A stretch of DNA of 64,000 nucleotides from an uncultured Clostridia bacterium (GCA_934463115.1 CAKSIN010000012.1:11415-75414); one strand, 5' to 3'; shown: positions 34,343-43,283, numbered from the stretch's first letter. Notes: generated by a model not told the origin, from the letters alone. Program-made: numbers and translations.

Positions 34343-35181
34343 AACATCTGTCGTATGTATACTCCAAGGGCAGTCCGTTCGAAAAAACCGCGCTTGATGA
34401 TGTCAGTTTTAAAATTGATGACGGCGAATTTATAGCAGTAATAGGGCAGACCGGAAGTGGAAAATCAACGCTTATTCAGCATCTCAACGGTTTGCTTGTT
34501 CCGACCGAAGGAAGTGTTTACGTCGACGGAACGGATATATTTGAAAATAAATCCGCATTAAAAGACATACGCGCTAAAGTCGGTGTGGTATTTCAATACC
34601 CGGAGCATCAGCTTTTTGAGGAAACAGTATACAAAGACATCGCCTTTGGTCCGATTAATCTCGGTTTCAATGATGATGACACAAAAAGGCTTGTTGAAGA
34701 AAGTTTGGATTTTGTCGGCCTCGATGAAGATATTCTTCAAAAATCGCCGTTTGATTTGTCCGGCGGGCAAAAAAGACGTGTTGCAATTGCAGGTATTTTG
34801 GCTATGAACCCAAAGGTACTTATACTCGATGAACCGACAGCAGGACTGGATCCTGCCGCAAAAAATGATTTGCTCAGCCGATTAAAACTGCTTCATGATT
34901 CCAAAAAGATAACGATAATAATTGTTTCTCACTCAATGGAAGATGTGGCACAGACAGTTCAAAAAGTCATGGTGATGCATAACGCGAAACTTGTGGCATA
35001 TGATACTGTTTCGGCTATTTTTTCAAATACCGACATGCTTCGCGATGCGGGATTGGATATACCGCAGATTACATCTGTTATGAAAAGGCTTAAATTACAA
35101 AACATTGACATCAATACAAATGTTTTTACTGTTGAAAAAGCGGCAGATGTTCTGTACAATTACATCACAGAGGGTGCATAA
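34327..35181 (+). CDS. ecfA2: ECF transporter ATPase EcfA2
   Basis: 284 residues. Walker A GQTGSGKST, Q-loop VVFQYPEHQLFEETVYKDIAF, signature DLSGGQKRR, Walker B VLILDEPTAGLD. The QYPEHQLFEETV segment is characteristic of EcfA2, so the two ATPases can be told apart. It pairs with EcfA1 in an asymmetric heterodimer. The start ATG lies inside the ecfA1 reading frame; ecfT starts one base after its stop codon. Confidence 0.95.
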   Translation: MSIEVKHLSYVYSKGSPFEKTALDDVSFKIDDGEFIAVIGQTGSGKSTLIQHLNGLLVPTEGSVYVDGTDIFENKSALKDIRAKVGVVFQYPEHQLFEETVYKDIAFGPINLGFNDDDTKRLVEESLDFVGLDEDILQKSPFDLSGGQKRRVAIAGILAMNPKVLILDEPTAGLDPAAKNDLLSRLKLLHDSKKITIIIVSHSMEDVAQTVQKVMVMHNAKLVAYDTVSAIFSNTDMLRDAGLDIPQITSVMKRLKLQNIDINTNVFTVEKAADVLYNYITEGA

Positions 35182-35182
35182 T

Positions 35183-35989
35183 ATGCTTAAGGATATAACA
35201 CTTGGACAATACTTTCCAATAGACTCACCGCTGCACAGACTTGATCCGCGCGTTAAAATTATAGCTTTATTCGGTTATATAGCGGTGATTTTCTTTGCAA
35301 AGACAGCTGTAGATTTTGCTGTTATTGCAGTATTTACACTTTATATGATATTCATGTCGGGAATCAGATTGTCTGTTATTATGAAGTCTCTTAAACCGGT
35401 TGCTTTTCTTGTGATTTTTACCGCTGCTATCAATCTGTTTTTAACAAGCGGCGGGAAAACGATAGTAAGAATTCACAACCTGCGTATCACCACAACCGGG
35501 TTAAATGCCGCGGCAACAATGACAATACGTATCATGCTTCTTGTCAGCAGTACATCTTTGCTGACGTTTACAACATCTCCGATACTGCTTACGGACGGAA
35601 TAGAAAAATTGTTAACTCCGTTTGCTAAAATCGGATTTCCGGCTCAGGAACTCGCAATGATGATGACGATTGCACTTAGATTTATACCGACTCTGATAGA
35701 TGAAACCGATAAAATAATTATGGCACAAAAATCAAGGGGTGCAGATTTTGAAAGCGGAAACATTATTCGGCGTTCAAAAGCTCTCATTCCGATACTTGTA
35801 CCGTTGTTTATAAGCTCATTCAGACGTGCAGACGAGCTGGCAACAGCAATGGAGTGCCGCTGTTATCGCGGTGGAAATAACAGAACGCGTTTACGCGAAC
35901 TCAAATTCTCAAAAACGGATTATATTGCCGGTATTCAACTTATCATTTTTATGACAGTTGTTATCGTGCTCGGAGTAATTGGTATATGA
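35183..35989 (+). CDS. ecfT: ECF transporter transmembrane coupling protein EcfT
   Basis: 268 residues from ATG at 35183 with AGAGGG upstream; a longer open frame inside ecfA2 is not a plausible start. Begins with the usual GQYFPIDSPLHRLDPR and has four to six membrane segments. The cytoplasmic coupling helices that press on the ATPases carry QKSRGAD and AMECRCYRGG; in the second, the classical Ala-Arg-Gly is Cys-Arg-Cys. It couples ATP hydrolysis to movement of the S component. Overlaps truA by four bases, as in many Firmicutes. Confidence 0.95.
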   Translation: MLKDITLGQYFPIDSPLHRLDPRVKIIALFGYIAVIFFAKTAVDFAVIAVFTLYMIFMSGIRLSVIMKSLKPVAFLVIFTAAINLFLTSGGKTIVRIHNLRITTTGLNAAATMTIRIMLLVSSTSLLTFTTSPILLTDGIEKLLTPFAKIGFPAQELAMMMTIALRFIPTLIDETDKIIMAQKSRGADFESGNIIRRSKALIPILVPLFISSFRRADELATAMECRCYRGGNNRTRLRELKFSKTDYIAGIQLIIFMTVVIVLGVIGI

Positions 35990-36720
35990 AAAATCTTAAA
36001 TTAACACTGCAGTATGACGGCACAAAATATCACGGCTATCAGATTCAACCGCAGGCGGTCACAATTCAAAAATGCATTCAGGACGCTATTTTTGCCGTTT
36101 GCGGAGAACAAATACAAATCACCGGTTGTTCAAGAACCGATGCCGGTGTTCATGCCGCCGAGTATGTGTGTTCATTTAAAACCGATTCACCCATACCGGC
36201 CGAACGTTTTCCGATTGTTATAAATCACAAATTACCCGATGATATATATGCAATGCGCTGCGAAGAAGTCGATATAAATTTTAATGCCAGGTTTGACACG
36301 AAATATAAAACGTACCGATATCTGATAAATGAATCATCTGTGTCAAATGTCTTTCGACGCAATTATGAGTGGCAGCTTGGCAAAAAACTCGATATAGAAC
36401 GCATGACAGAAGCTGCTGAATATATTATCGGCAAGCACGACTTTAAATGTTTTATGACGTCCGGTGCAGTTGTACAATCCACTGTTCGGACTGTATACAG
36501 CCTTGACATCGTAAAAAACGGCGATCAGATTGAAATTTATATAAGTGCGGACGGATATCTGTACAATATGGTACGTATAATAGTCGGTACTTTGGTGAAT
36601 GTCGGAACAGGGGTTACCGAACCGGGACACATAAAAGAAATTATTGAAAGTCACTCTCGGGAAAATGCCGGAGCAACAGCTCCGCCGCAAGGATTGTATT
36701 TATATAAAGTGGTTTATTAA
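35986..36720 (+). CDS. truA: tRNA pseudouridine(38-40) synthase
   Basis: 244 residues. The catalytic motif GCSRTDAGVHA near residue 46-56 contains the essential Asp; DGYLYNMVRIIVGTLV and the closing APPQGLYLYKVVY are family marks. Modifies positions 38-40 of the anticodon arm of many tRNAs. Its start overlaps the end of ecfT by four bases; in many Firmicutes truA sits between ecfT and rplM, but here the ribosomal genes are absent and an envelope protein follows. Confidence 0.97.
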   Translation: MKNLKLTLQYDGTKYHGYQIQPQAVTIQKCIQDAIFAVCGEQIQITGCSRTDAGVHAAEYVCSFKTDSPIPAERFPIVINHKLPDDIYAMRCEEVDINFNARFDTKYKTYRYLINESSVSNVFRRNYEWQLGKKLDIERMTEAAEYIIGKHDFKCFMTSGAVVQSTVRTVYSLDIVKNGDQIEIYISADGYLYNMVRIIVGTLVNVGTGVTEPGHIKEIIESHSRENAGATAPPQGLYLYKVVY

Positions 36721-36755
36721 TGCGATTTTATTTGAAAGAGCAAGCAGGTGATAAA

Positions 36756-37976
36756 ATGAACGATACAAAAAAGGATAAATTGAGTAATGTAATAGAATTT
36801 AACGGTGCAGCAGGCAAAAATAGCCATATTGCAGCAGAAAACAATGATAACGATATGTCTTCTGATACCGATATTGATTCGAAAAAGAAGAGTTTGGACA
36901 TACGTCATGTAATATTTATATTGCCGGTATTCGCTGTTGTAATTGCTCTTTTTATAATTTTCGGCAACTCAAGCTTTAACGGAACGGATTCGGTAAATAC
37001 CGAACCGATTATCGTATCCGGAAATGATAATTTTGATTTTTGCGAGTATAAACAGGGGTATATATATGCGGCAGACGGAAAAATATCGTGCTACAACACA
37101 ATGCAGCAGCTCCAGTGGGAAATAAACGGTTCAAAATCGGCTCCGACAATCGTTACAAACGATAATTATGTTTTGACATACTATAAAAAGGATTCTACGG
37201 CATATGTAACAAACGGAACCAAAACCGTTAAAATTAAGGCAGCAGGAAATGTTATATTCGGTTCAATAAACAAAAACGGTTACGTTTCGCTTATAACCGA
37301 AGAAGACGGATTTAAAAATCAGATTGCCGTATTTGATAAAAAAGGCAAAGCGATATACCGCTGGCACAATTCCGACAAATACATAACATCGGCTGTGCTT
37401 TCCGACAGCAATAAAATATTGGCGCTGAGCCAAATAGATTTTTCCGATTCCGGAACGCAATCAAATGTTATTGTTCGTGACATAGTGAACGGAAAAAATA
37501 TAAATAATGTAAAATGTGACGACTCGGTTATTTGCAAATTATACTTTACAAATAAAAATCAATTTGTCGTTGTAACGGATACAAAAACATTTTCAAGCAC
37601 AGCCGGTGCAAAAATCAAGTGGACTGTGGATTATAACGGAAAAAAACTGTATACGTATGACATTTCCGAAAAAGGTATTGCACTTGTATTTGGCGAAGAT
37701 GACTCGGCATTGGGAAAATCAATTGTTAAATACTACAACTACCGCGGAAATCAAATAGGTGAATTCAAATCAGAATCCAAAGTTAAATATATAGATATGC
37801 AGGGAAAACGTTCCATGCTGGTATACAGCAAAGGTATATCCGTTACGAACAATAAAGGAAAAAAACTTTCGGATAAGTCCATTGGATACGATATGAAAAA
37901 ATGCATTTATATGGGCAATAAGCGCTGTGTTCTGATTGTGTCAGGTTCCGGCGCATCGCTTATTAAAACAGACTGA
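36756..37976 (+). CDS. Membrane-anchored beta-propeller protein (DUF5711-like)
   Basis: 406 residues from ATG at 36756, which has GCAGGTGAT upstream; the in-frame ATG at 36720 overlaps the truA stop and has no site. A charged cytoplasmic N-terminus of about 50 residues is followed by one membrane segment (VIFILPVFAVVIALFIIF) and a large extracellular domain made of repeated beta strands resembling PQQ/WD-type blades (SCYNTMQQLQWEI, AVFDKKGKAIYRW, YYNYRGNQIGEF). In Clostridia such proteins are often found beside CvpA, as here. Function unknown; a surface sensor or assembly scaffold is possible. The DUF number is from memory. Confidence 0.72.
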   Translation: MNDTKKDKLSNVIEFNGAAGKNSHIAAENNDNDMSSDTDIDSKKKSLDIRHVIFILPVFAVVIALFIIFGNSSFNGTDSVNTEPIIVSGNDNFDFCEYKQGYIYAADGKISCYNTMQQLQWEINGSKSAPTIVTNDNYVLTYYKKDSTAYVTNGTKTVKIKAAGNVIFGSINKNGYVSLITEEDGFKNQIAVFDKKGKAIYRWHNSDKYITSAVLSDSNKILALSQIDFSDSGTQSNVIVRDIVNGKNINNVKCDDSVICKLYFTNKNQFVVVTDTKTFSSTAGAKIKWTVDYNGKKLYTYDISEKGIALVFGEDDSALGKSIVKYYNYRGNQIGEFKSESKVKYIDMQGKRSMLVYSKGISVTNNKGKKLSDKSIGYDMKKCIYMGNKRCVLIVSGSGASLIKTD

Positions 37977-37998
37977 TTTATCTGACGAGGTATTCAAA

Positions 37999-38595
37999 AT
38001 GATTGTTGATTTTGTGTTGGTAGCAGTTGTATTGTTTTTTACACTGAACGGATTCAGACGCGGATTTTCAAAAACGCTGTTTTCGTTTGCTCTGCTGGCT
38101 GTTTCTCTGGTTATAACATTTGCTGTTCACAGCACCGCTTCAGATGCTTTGAGCAAGACAAAATACGGCATAAAACTAAATGAATATATAAGCGGACAAA
38201 TAGAAGAGGGAAGCAGCGAATTTTCGAAAAAAACTATTGAGAAACTTCCGTTTTTTGATGTCATATCAAATAGTGTCAAAGATACGCAAAACGTACTTAA
38301 TAAAAGCATAACCGAAATCGTAGTATCGTTTTCAATGACGATTTTTATATATGTTGCCGTAACATTATGCGTTCTGCTCATTCGCCGTGCAATAAATGCT
38401 GCGGTAGCGTTACCGGTAATTCACACTGCAGATTCCGTTCTTGGCGGTATATGCGGGTTGTTGCTCGGCGTTGTTTGGATGTTTGTACTGTATGTTATAA
38501 TGGGATATATTTCTGTTCTGCCAGAAATGTCAAATTTACGCACACAATACAACACATCAATTATTACAATGTTTATATCTGATTTCGTTGCATAG
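37999..38595 (+). CDS. CvpA family membrane protein
   Basis: 198 residues from ATG at 37999 with GACGAGG upstream. Four membrane segments. The opening VDFVLVAVVLFFTLNGFRRGF is the family signature, and DSVLGGICGLLLGVVWMFVLY matches the later conserved glycine-rich helix. CvpA is named for colicin V production in E. coli and has been linked to envelope stress and bile resistance; its mechanism is unknown. It follows the propeller protein by 22 bases. Confidence 0.88.
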   Translation: MIVDFVLVAVVLFFTLNGFRRGFSKTLFSFALLAVSLVITFAVHSTASDALSKTKYGIKLNEYISGQIEEGSSEFSKKTIEKLPFFDVISNSVKDTQNVLNKSITEIVVSFSMTIFIYVAVTLCVLLIRRAINAAVALPVIHTADSVLGGICGLLLGVVWMFVLYVIMGYISVLPEMSNLRTQYNTSIITMFISDFVA

Positions 38596-38608
38596 GAGGC
38601 AAAACAAA

Positions 38609-39151
38609 ATGGTATATATTTTACTGGAAAACGGATTTGAAGAAATAGAAGCACTGGCAGTAGCTGATATTTTGCGGCGTGCGAAGATTAATGTTGAAAC
38701 GGTATCGTGTATAAATAATACAAATACGGTCTCCGGTGCGCATAAAATCAGTGTTAATGCCGATATAAATATTAAAGATATTGCCGGCGAATATGATATG
38801 ATTATTTTGCCGGGCGGATATCCCGGATATGAAAACCTTATAAATAATCCCGACGTAAAATATGTTGTGGAAAATGCATACAGTAGAAAAAAATATATTG
38901 CCGCAATATGCGCTTCGCCAAGTATTCTCGGTAAGTGGGGGATGCTTAAAGGTATCACGGCATGCTGCTATCCGTCATTTGAAGACGAACTCCTCGGTGC
39001 CAATGTTTCATACAATCCTGTAGTTACGGAAGACAATATTATAACATCACGCGGAGCCGGAACAGCGCATTTGTTTGCATTTGAAATTGTAAAAATACTA
39101 AAGAATAGCAAAACGGCAGATGAGATAAAGAGTTCGATGATATATGAATAA
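38609..39151 (+). CDS. DJ-1/PfpI family protein
   Basis: 180 residues from ATG at 38609 with TAGGAGGC upstream. Flavodoxin-like fold with the conserved Glu in NGFEEIEA and the nucleophilic elbow AAICASPSILGKWGML, whose Cys is the reactive residue of DJ-1. IILPGGYPG and ITSRGAGTAHLFAFE are also diagnostic. Members act as glyoxalases, deglycases or chaperones; the exact reaction cannot be assigned. It overlaps the folate cyclo-ligase gene by 8 bases. Confidence 0.92.
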   Translation: MVYILLENGFEEIEALAVADILRRAKINVETVSCINNTNTVSGAHKISVNADINIKDIAGEYDMIILPGGYPGYENLINNPDVKYVVENAYSRKKYIAAICASPSILGKWGMLKGITACCYPSFEDELLGANVSYNPVVTEDNIITSRGAGTAHLFAFEIVKILKNSKTADEIKSSMIYE

Positions 39152-39737
39152 GTCAGAAATAAGGCAACAAATTTTGCATAAAAGAAACATAATGACTCCC
39201 GATGATGTAAGATACAAAAGTTTTGAAATATATCAAAGTTTGAAAAATTTGTTCTTACATAACTTCAACACGTTTTTACTGTATTCCGATTTTAAAAATG
39301 AAGTTCGTACATCTGATATAACAGATTACCTTATATCAGTCGGGAGTAGAGTGTATCTACCTGTATGTGATACAAGGCGACATACATTCAGTGCAGCAGA
39401 AATTCACGGTAAAACTGATATTTTTAATTTGAATAAATACGGAATAAAAGAACCGGCAGCCGATATACAAAAATGTGATGCAGACAAATGTGAAAACAAA
39501 TACATAGAATGTGCAATTGTTCCGGGAGTGGCTTTTGACCGAAGTTGTAACAGAATAGGTTTTGGCGCCGGTTATTATGACAGATTTTTCGAAAATAATC
39601 CCGAATGCTTTAAAATTGCTCTTGCGTATGATTTTCAAATTATAAACGAAACAATTGCTTCTTGTGAGCACGATGTAAAAATGGATGTGATTGTGACCGA
39701 ACAAAGAGTTATTTTTCTCAATGGGAAGGAATTATAA
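39144..39737 (+). CDS. 5-formyltetrahydrofolate cyclo-ligase
   Basis: 197 residues. The N-terminal KSEIRQQILHKRNIMTPDDV, YLPVCD in the centre and the late block GVAFDRSCNRIGFGAGYYDRFF are the conserved 5-FTHF cyclo-ligase features; the last holds the ATP-binding glycines. It converts 5-formyl-THF to 5,10-methenyl-THF with ATP. Gene starts within the last codons of the DJ-1 gene, so both are in one transcript. Confidence 0.94.
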   Translation: MNKSEIRQQILHKRNIMTPDDVRYKSFEIYQSLKNLFLHNFNTFLLYSDFKNEVRTSDITDYLISVGSRVYLPVCDTRRHTFSAAEIHGKTDIFNLNKYGIKEPAADIQKCDADKCENKYIECAIVPGVAFDRSCNRIGFGAGYYDRFFENNPECFKIALAYDFQIINETIASCEHDVKMDVIVTEQRVIFLNGKEL

Positions 39738-39748
39738 ATTTGTAACGT

Positions 39749-39778
39749 TATTTCGCAAAATAAAAATTTTGCGAAATA
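39749..39778. repeat. 30-base perfect palindromic element upstream of the tyrosine recombinase gene
   Basis: TATTTCGCAAAAT (39749-39761) and ATTTTGCGAAATA (39766-39778) are perfect complements separated by AAAA. It ends two bases before the GGAGG of the recombinase gene. No T-run follows on the plus strand, so a terminator is doubtful. It could be an operator, an RNA hairpin acting on translation, or a recombinase core site. Confidence 0.6.
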
Positions 39779-39791
39779 GAGGAGGGGTAAT

Positions 39792-40790
39792 ATGCTGAAA
39801 AATTCAAATAAGAGTCTATATTCGGATGTGCCGCAGATTCTGCGTGATTACCTCAATTACATGATAGTGATTAAAGGTAAATCTCAGAACACTGTTCGTG
39901 AATATTATTATGACCTGAGGTTGTTTTTTCGCTTTATAGAATCATGTTCGAAAGATATTCCGCTTGACTCTATTGATGATATCGATCTCGATTCATTTGA
40001 CGAAAATATTTTACGCCAAATTGAATTAAGTGATTTGTACGAATTTATGGCATACATAAATAACAAACGTTCATCTAATGATAACTACCGTGCAAGAAAA
40101 GTTGCCAGCCTGAAATCTTTTTTTAACTACCTGCATGTTAAGCGTTCATTCATTGAAGATAATCCGGCGGCAAATCTCGATTCGCCAAAAATCAAAAAGC
40201 GTATGCCGCGGTATCTTACACTTGATGAAAGTATAAATTTTCTCAAATGCATTGACGGAAAAAACAAACAAAGAGATCTTGCGATTTTCTCTCTATTTTT
40301 AAACTGCGGTTTGCGTTTATCGGAACTTGTGGGAATCAATATTCGAGATATTAATTTTGACAAACGAACACTGAGAGTCATAGGTAAAGGCAACAAGGAA
40401 CGCATGGTATATCTTAATAATCTGTGCATAGAAACAATTAATGCTTATTTGAAGGTACGTCCGGAAGTTAAGGTTCATGACGACATGGATGCGTTATTTT
40501 TGAGTTCCAAAGGACGTCGTATAAGCAATCGAATGGTTGAACTTTTAGCCAAAAAATACTTTGCCGCAGCCGGTCTTGACAGCGAACTCTATTCACCGCA
40601 TAAACTAAGGCATACAGCCGCAACGCTTATGTACAAAGAAGGAAACGTTGATATACGGACATTGCAGGAACTTTTGGGACACGTTAGCCTGTCAACAACA
40701 CAAATATACACGCATATACGTAATGATGACCTAAAAGATGCCGCCGACAGTAATCCGCTTGCAAAATTAGATATGACAGATAACAAATAG
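39792..40790 (+). CDS. xerC: Tyrosine recombinase XerC-like
   Basis: 332 residues. N-terminal SAM-like core-binding domain (about 14-125: LNYMIVIKGKSQNTVREYYYDLRLFFRF), then the catalytic domain with all residues: Arg in CGLRLSELVG, Lys in GKGNKER, HKLRH, His in LLGHVS and the Tyr nucleophile in QIYTH. It cuts and rejoins DNA at specific sites, in Xer systems dif for chromosome dimer resolution. Slightly longer than typical XerC (about 300) owing to an acidic insert near residues 55-80. No phage or integron gene lies nearby, so a housekeeping role is likelier than integration. GGAGGGG precedes the ATG. Confidence 0.88.
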   Translation: MLKNSNKSLYSDVPQILRDYLNYMIVIKGKSQNTVREYYYDLRLFFRFIESCSKDIPLDSIDDIDLDSFDENILRQIELSDLYEFMAYINNKRSSNDNYRARKVASLKSFFNYLHVKRSFIEDNPAANLDSPKIKKRMPRYLTLDESINFLKCIDGKNKQRDLAIFSLFLNCGLRLSELVGINIRDINFDKRTLRVIGKGNKERMVYLNNLCIETINAYLKVRPEVKVHDDMDALFLSSKGRRISNRMVELLAKKYFAAAGLDSELYSPHKLRHTAATLMYKEGNVDIRTLQELLGHVSLSTTQIYTHIRNDDLKDAADSNPLAKLDMTDNK

Positions 40791-40826
40791 CCAAAATCAC
40801 AGCATTATTCGTTGCTGTGATTTTGG
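40791..40826. terminator. Bidirectional terminator between convergent xerC and lepA
   Basis: CCAAAATCACAGC (40791-40803) pairs perfectly with 40814-40826 around a 10-base loop, directly after the xerC stop and 14 bases beyond the lepA stop. Flanks are A/T-rich. Confidence 0.8.
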
Positions 40827-40840
40827 ATTTATAAATATTT

Positions 40841-42649
40841 TTATTCATCCAGTTTAAGAACTGACATAAATGCCTCCTGCGGAACCTCAACCGTTCCGAC
40901 CTGACGCATACGTTTTTTGCCCTCTTTTTGTTTTTCAAGGAGTTTCTTTTTGCGTGTAATATCGCCTCCGTAACACTTTGCCAACACGTCTTTGCGCATT
41001 GCTTTAACCGTTTCGCGTGCAATAATTTTGTTTCCTATTGCAGCCTGAATGGGAATTTCAAATAACTGTCGAGGGATAGTTTCCTTGAGCTTTTCAGCTA
41101 TACGTCTTCCGCGTGTATATGCCTTTGATTCATGAACGATAAATGAAAGAGCATCAACGGCTTCTCCGTTCAGCAAAATATCCAGCTTAACAAGATCTGA
41201 TTTTGCATATTCTTTCAGTTCGTAGTCAAATGACGCATAACCTTTCGTTCTTGACTTCAGTGCGTCGAAAAAGTCATATATAATCTCGTTCAGCGGCAAA
41301 TCATAATGCAGTATAACCCTGGTATCATCCATGTACTGCATATTTTTATATATTCCGCGGCGATCCTGGCACAACTCCATTATATTTCCCACAAATTGCG
41401 TCGGCAGCATTATGTCTGCTGTAACCATAGGTTCTTCCATGTAGTCAATTTCAGACTGCGGCGGCAAATTCGTCGGGTTGGATATTTCAAGAACTTCTCC
41501 GTTTGTTTTATGAACTTTATACACAACGCTAGGTGCAGTTGTAACAAGGTCAAGGTTGTATTCGCGTTCAAGTCTCTCCTGAATAATTTCCATGTGAAGC
41601 AAGCCAAGAAATCCGCAGCGAAAACCAAATCCGAGCGCAACCGATGTTTCCGGTTCATAAGATAATGCCGCGTCATTAAGCTGAAGTTTTTCAAGTGCAT
41701 CACGCAAATCGCCGTATTTAGCACCGTCAGCCGGATATATTCCGCTGAAAACCATCGGATTTGCCTTTTTATAACCCGGAAGCGGTTCATTTGCCGGCCT
41801 GTCGGCATTTGTTACGGTATCCCCTACCCCGGCGTCCGACACATTCTTTATACTGGCAGCAATATAGCCTACATCACCTGCTTCCAGTGCTTTTGACGGT
41901 ATTGAACCCAATGCGGATAAATATCCTGTTTCAACAACTTCAAATGTTTTTCCGGTCGACATAAACTTTATTTTATCGCCGGGGCGAAGTGAACCATCAA
42001 TAACGCGTACATAAACGATAGCGCCTTTATAAGCATCATAGTATGAGTCAAATATGAGTGCTTTAAACGGTGCGGATTCATCACCGGACGGAGGCGGTAT
42101 AATTTCTACAATTTGTTCAAGGACTTCCTCGATACCTATCCCCTGCTTTGCGGAAATAAGCGGAGCGTTAGACGCCTCAAGGCCGATTACATCCTCAATC
42201 TCATTTTTCACAAAATCCGGCCTTGCACTCGGAAGATCAATTTTATTAATCACCGGCATTATCTCAAGATTGTTATCTATTGCAAGATAAGTGTTTGCAA
42301 GAGTTTGTGCCTCTATTCCCTGAGACGCATCGACAACCAACACAGCACCCTCACATGCTGCAAGACTCCTGGAAACCTCATAGTTAAAATCGACATGTCC
42401 CGGTGTATCTATTAAATTAAAAATATATTCTTCGTTATTTTTTGCTGTATAGACCAGTTTAACAGCACGAGCCTTGATAGTTATACCCTTTTCGCGCTCC
42501 AGCTCCATATTGTCAAGTATCTGATCCTGCATCTCACGTTTGGTCAAAACACCCGTCATTTCGAGCATTCTGTCCGCAAGTGTTGATTTGCCGTGGTCGA
42601 TATGCGCTATTATACAAAAATTTCTTATATGTTCTTGTCTTTCGGACAT
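40841..42649 (-). CDS. lepA: Elongation factor 4
   Basis: 602 residues from ATG at 42647-42649, with GGGAG 11 bases upstream; the longer open frame has no site and runs through the promoter. GTPase motifs IAHIDHGKST, DTPGHVDF and NKIDLP are followed by domain II, EF-G-like domains III and V, and the LepA-specific C-terminal domain (YGGDITRKKKLLEKQKEGK). It is a ribosome-bound GTPase that affects initiation and back-translocation. Transcribed alone from the promoter in the gap, ending at the shared terminator. Confidence 0.97.
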   Translation of the reverse strand: MSERQEHIRNFCIIAHIDHGKSTLADRMLEMTGVLTKREMQDQILDNMELEREKGITIKARAVKLVYTAKNNEEYIFNLIDTPGHVDFNYEVSRSLAACEGAVLVVDASQGIEAQTLANTYLAIDNNLEIMPVINKIDLPSARPDFVKNEIEDVIGLEASNAPLISAKQGIGIEEVLEQIVEIIPPPSGDESAPFKALIFDSYYDAYKGAIVYVRVIDGSLRPGDKIKFMSTGKTFEVVETGYLSALGSIPSKALEAGDVGYIAASIKNVSDAGVGDTVTNADRPANEPLPGYKKANPMVFSGIYPADGAKYGDLRDALEKLQLNDAALSYEPETSVALGFGFRCGFLGLLHMEIIQERLEREYNLDLVTTAPSVVYKVHKTNGEVLEISNPTNLPPQSEIDYMEEPMVTADIMLPTQFVGNIMELCQDRRGIYKNMQYMDDTRVILHYDLPLNEIIYDFFDALKSRTKGYASFDYELKEYAKSDLVKLDILLNGEAVDALSFIVHESKAYTRGRRIAEKLKETIPRQLFEIPIQAAIGNKIIARETVKAMRKDVLAKCYGGDITRKKKLLEKQKEGKKRMRQVGTVEVPQEAFMSVLKLDE

Positions 42650-42687
42650 CTCATTAAATTCTCCCTTAGCTAAATATGTATATTTAT

Positions 42688-42716
42688 ATTTTACCATATT
42701 TATATTAATATTACAA
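42688..42716 (-). promoter_or_regulatory. Sigma-A promoter of lepA
   Basis: Minus strand TTGTAA (42711-42716), 17 bases, TAAAAT (42688-42693), about 39 bases before the lepA start and after the terminator of the upstream gene. Confidence 0.65.
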
Positions 42717-42728
42717 TACATAAAAAGA

Positions 42729-42771
42729 AAAAAGTCAAACAGAATCCAATACGGATACTGTTTGACTTTTA
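42729..42771 (-). terminator. Intrinsic terminator of the DUF378 gene
   Basis: AAAAGTCAAACAG near 42730-42742 pairs with CTGTTTGACTTTT at 42759-42771. Read on the minus strand the stem is followed by a long T-rich run (TTTTTTCTTTTTA), so it ends transcription of the small gene before lepA. Confidence 0.82.
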
Positions 42772-42786
42772 TATACGGACGCATAT

Positions 42787-42996
42787 TTAATTATTGTTTC
42801 CAATTTGTTCCTTATCTCTGAACAGCAGCGTTATCGTCCACAGACCGGCTATACCGACTATTGTATAAATTATTCTGGAAACAAGAGCGCCCTGACCGCC
42901 GAATATCATCGCAACAAGGTCAAAGCCGAACAAACCGATTAAAAGCCAGTTTATAGCCCCGATTATTACAAGTACCAGTGCAGTATTGTCCAACAT
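42787..42996 (-). CDS. DUF378 small membrane protein
   Basis: 69 residues from ATG at 42994-42996, with GGAGATGAT upstream; a longer frame starting at 43041 lacks a site. Two membrane segments, ALVLVIIGAINWLLIGLF and a second about 20 residues later, separated by GFDLVAMIFGG. The INWLLIGLFGFDLV pattern is the DUF378 (YuzA-like) signature. Function unknown. Stands alone between the tRNA on the other strand and lepA. Confidence 0.85.
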   Translation of the reverse strand: MLDNTALVLVIIGAINWLLIGLFGFDLVAMIFGGQGALVSRIIYTIVGIAGLWTITLLFRDKEQIGNNN

Positions 42997-43101
42997 ATCA
43001 AAATCATCTCCATAAAATATTTTTAACTGTATTTTACGCATTATTTATGATTTTATACTTATTTTGCCCTTTAAAAAAATGAATTTTTATTAAATTTACT
43101 A

Positions 43102-43130
43102 TTGCTTTTTTTTGAAAAATATGTTATCAT
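43102..43130 (+). promoter_or_regulatory. Promoter of tRNA-Leu
   Basis: TTGCTT (43102-43107), 17 bases, TATCAT (43125-43130), ending 16 bases before the first base of the tRNA. Confidence 0.6.
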
Positions 43131-43146
43131 ATACAAGTGGTTGTTA

Positions 43147-43233
43147 GCCGGTGTGATGGAATTGGCAGACGTGCGAGACTCAAAATCTCGTGGTGGCAAC
43201 ACCGTGTCGGTTCGACCCCGACCACCGGCACCA
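43147..43233 (+). tRNA. tRNA-Leu(CAA), CCA encoded
   Basis: Acceptor arms GCCGGTG (43147-43153) and CACCGGC (43223-43229) pair fully, followed by A and an encoded CCA. The anticodon stem CGAGA/TCTCG closes a seven-base loop CTCAAAA, giving anticodon CAA, which reads UUG. A long variable arm (GTGGCAACAC) and GGTTCGACCCC T-loop confirm a class II leucine tRNA. It has its own promoter and terminator. Confidence 0.96.
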
Positions 43234-43271
43234 AAAATGACAGATATCTTCTGATATCTGTCATTTTTTTA
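43234..43271 (+). terminator. Intrinsic terminator after tRNA-Leu
   Basis: AAATGACAGATATC (43235-43248) pairs with 43253-43266 around TTCT and is followed by a T-run, immediately after the tRNA CCA end. Confidence 0.88.
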
Positions 43272-43283
43272 TCTCTGAAACTG

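Noticed and set aside
39792..40790. XerC-like gene as a phage or integrative-element integrase
   Set aside because: No excisionase, phage genes or att-like direct repeats are near, and the tRNA at 43147 is intact without a duplicated 3' end in the window.
42650..42784. N-terminal extension of lepA by 45 residues
   Set aside because: It would run through the lepA promoter and the terminator of the upstream gene, and LepA proteins start at the SERQEHIRNF region.
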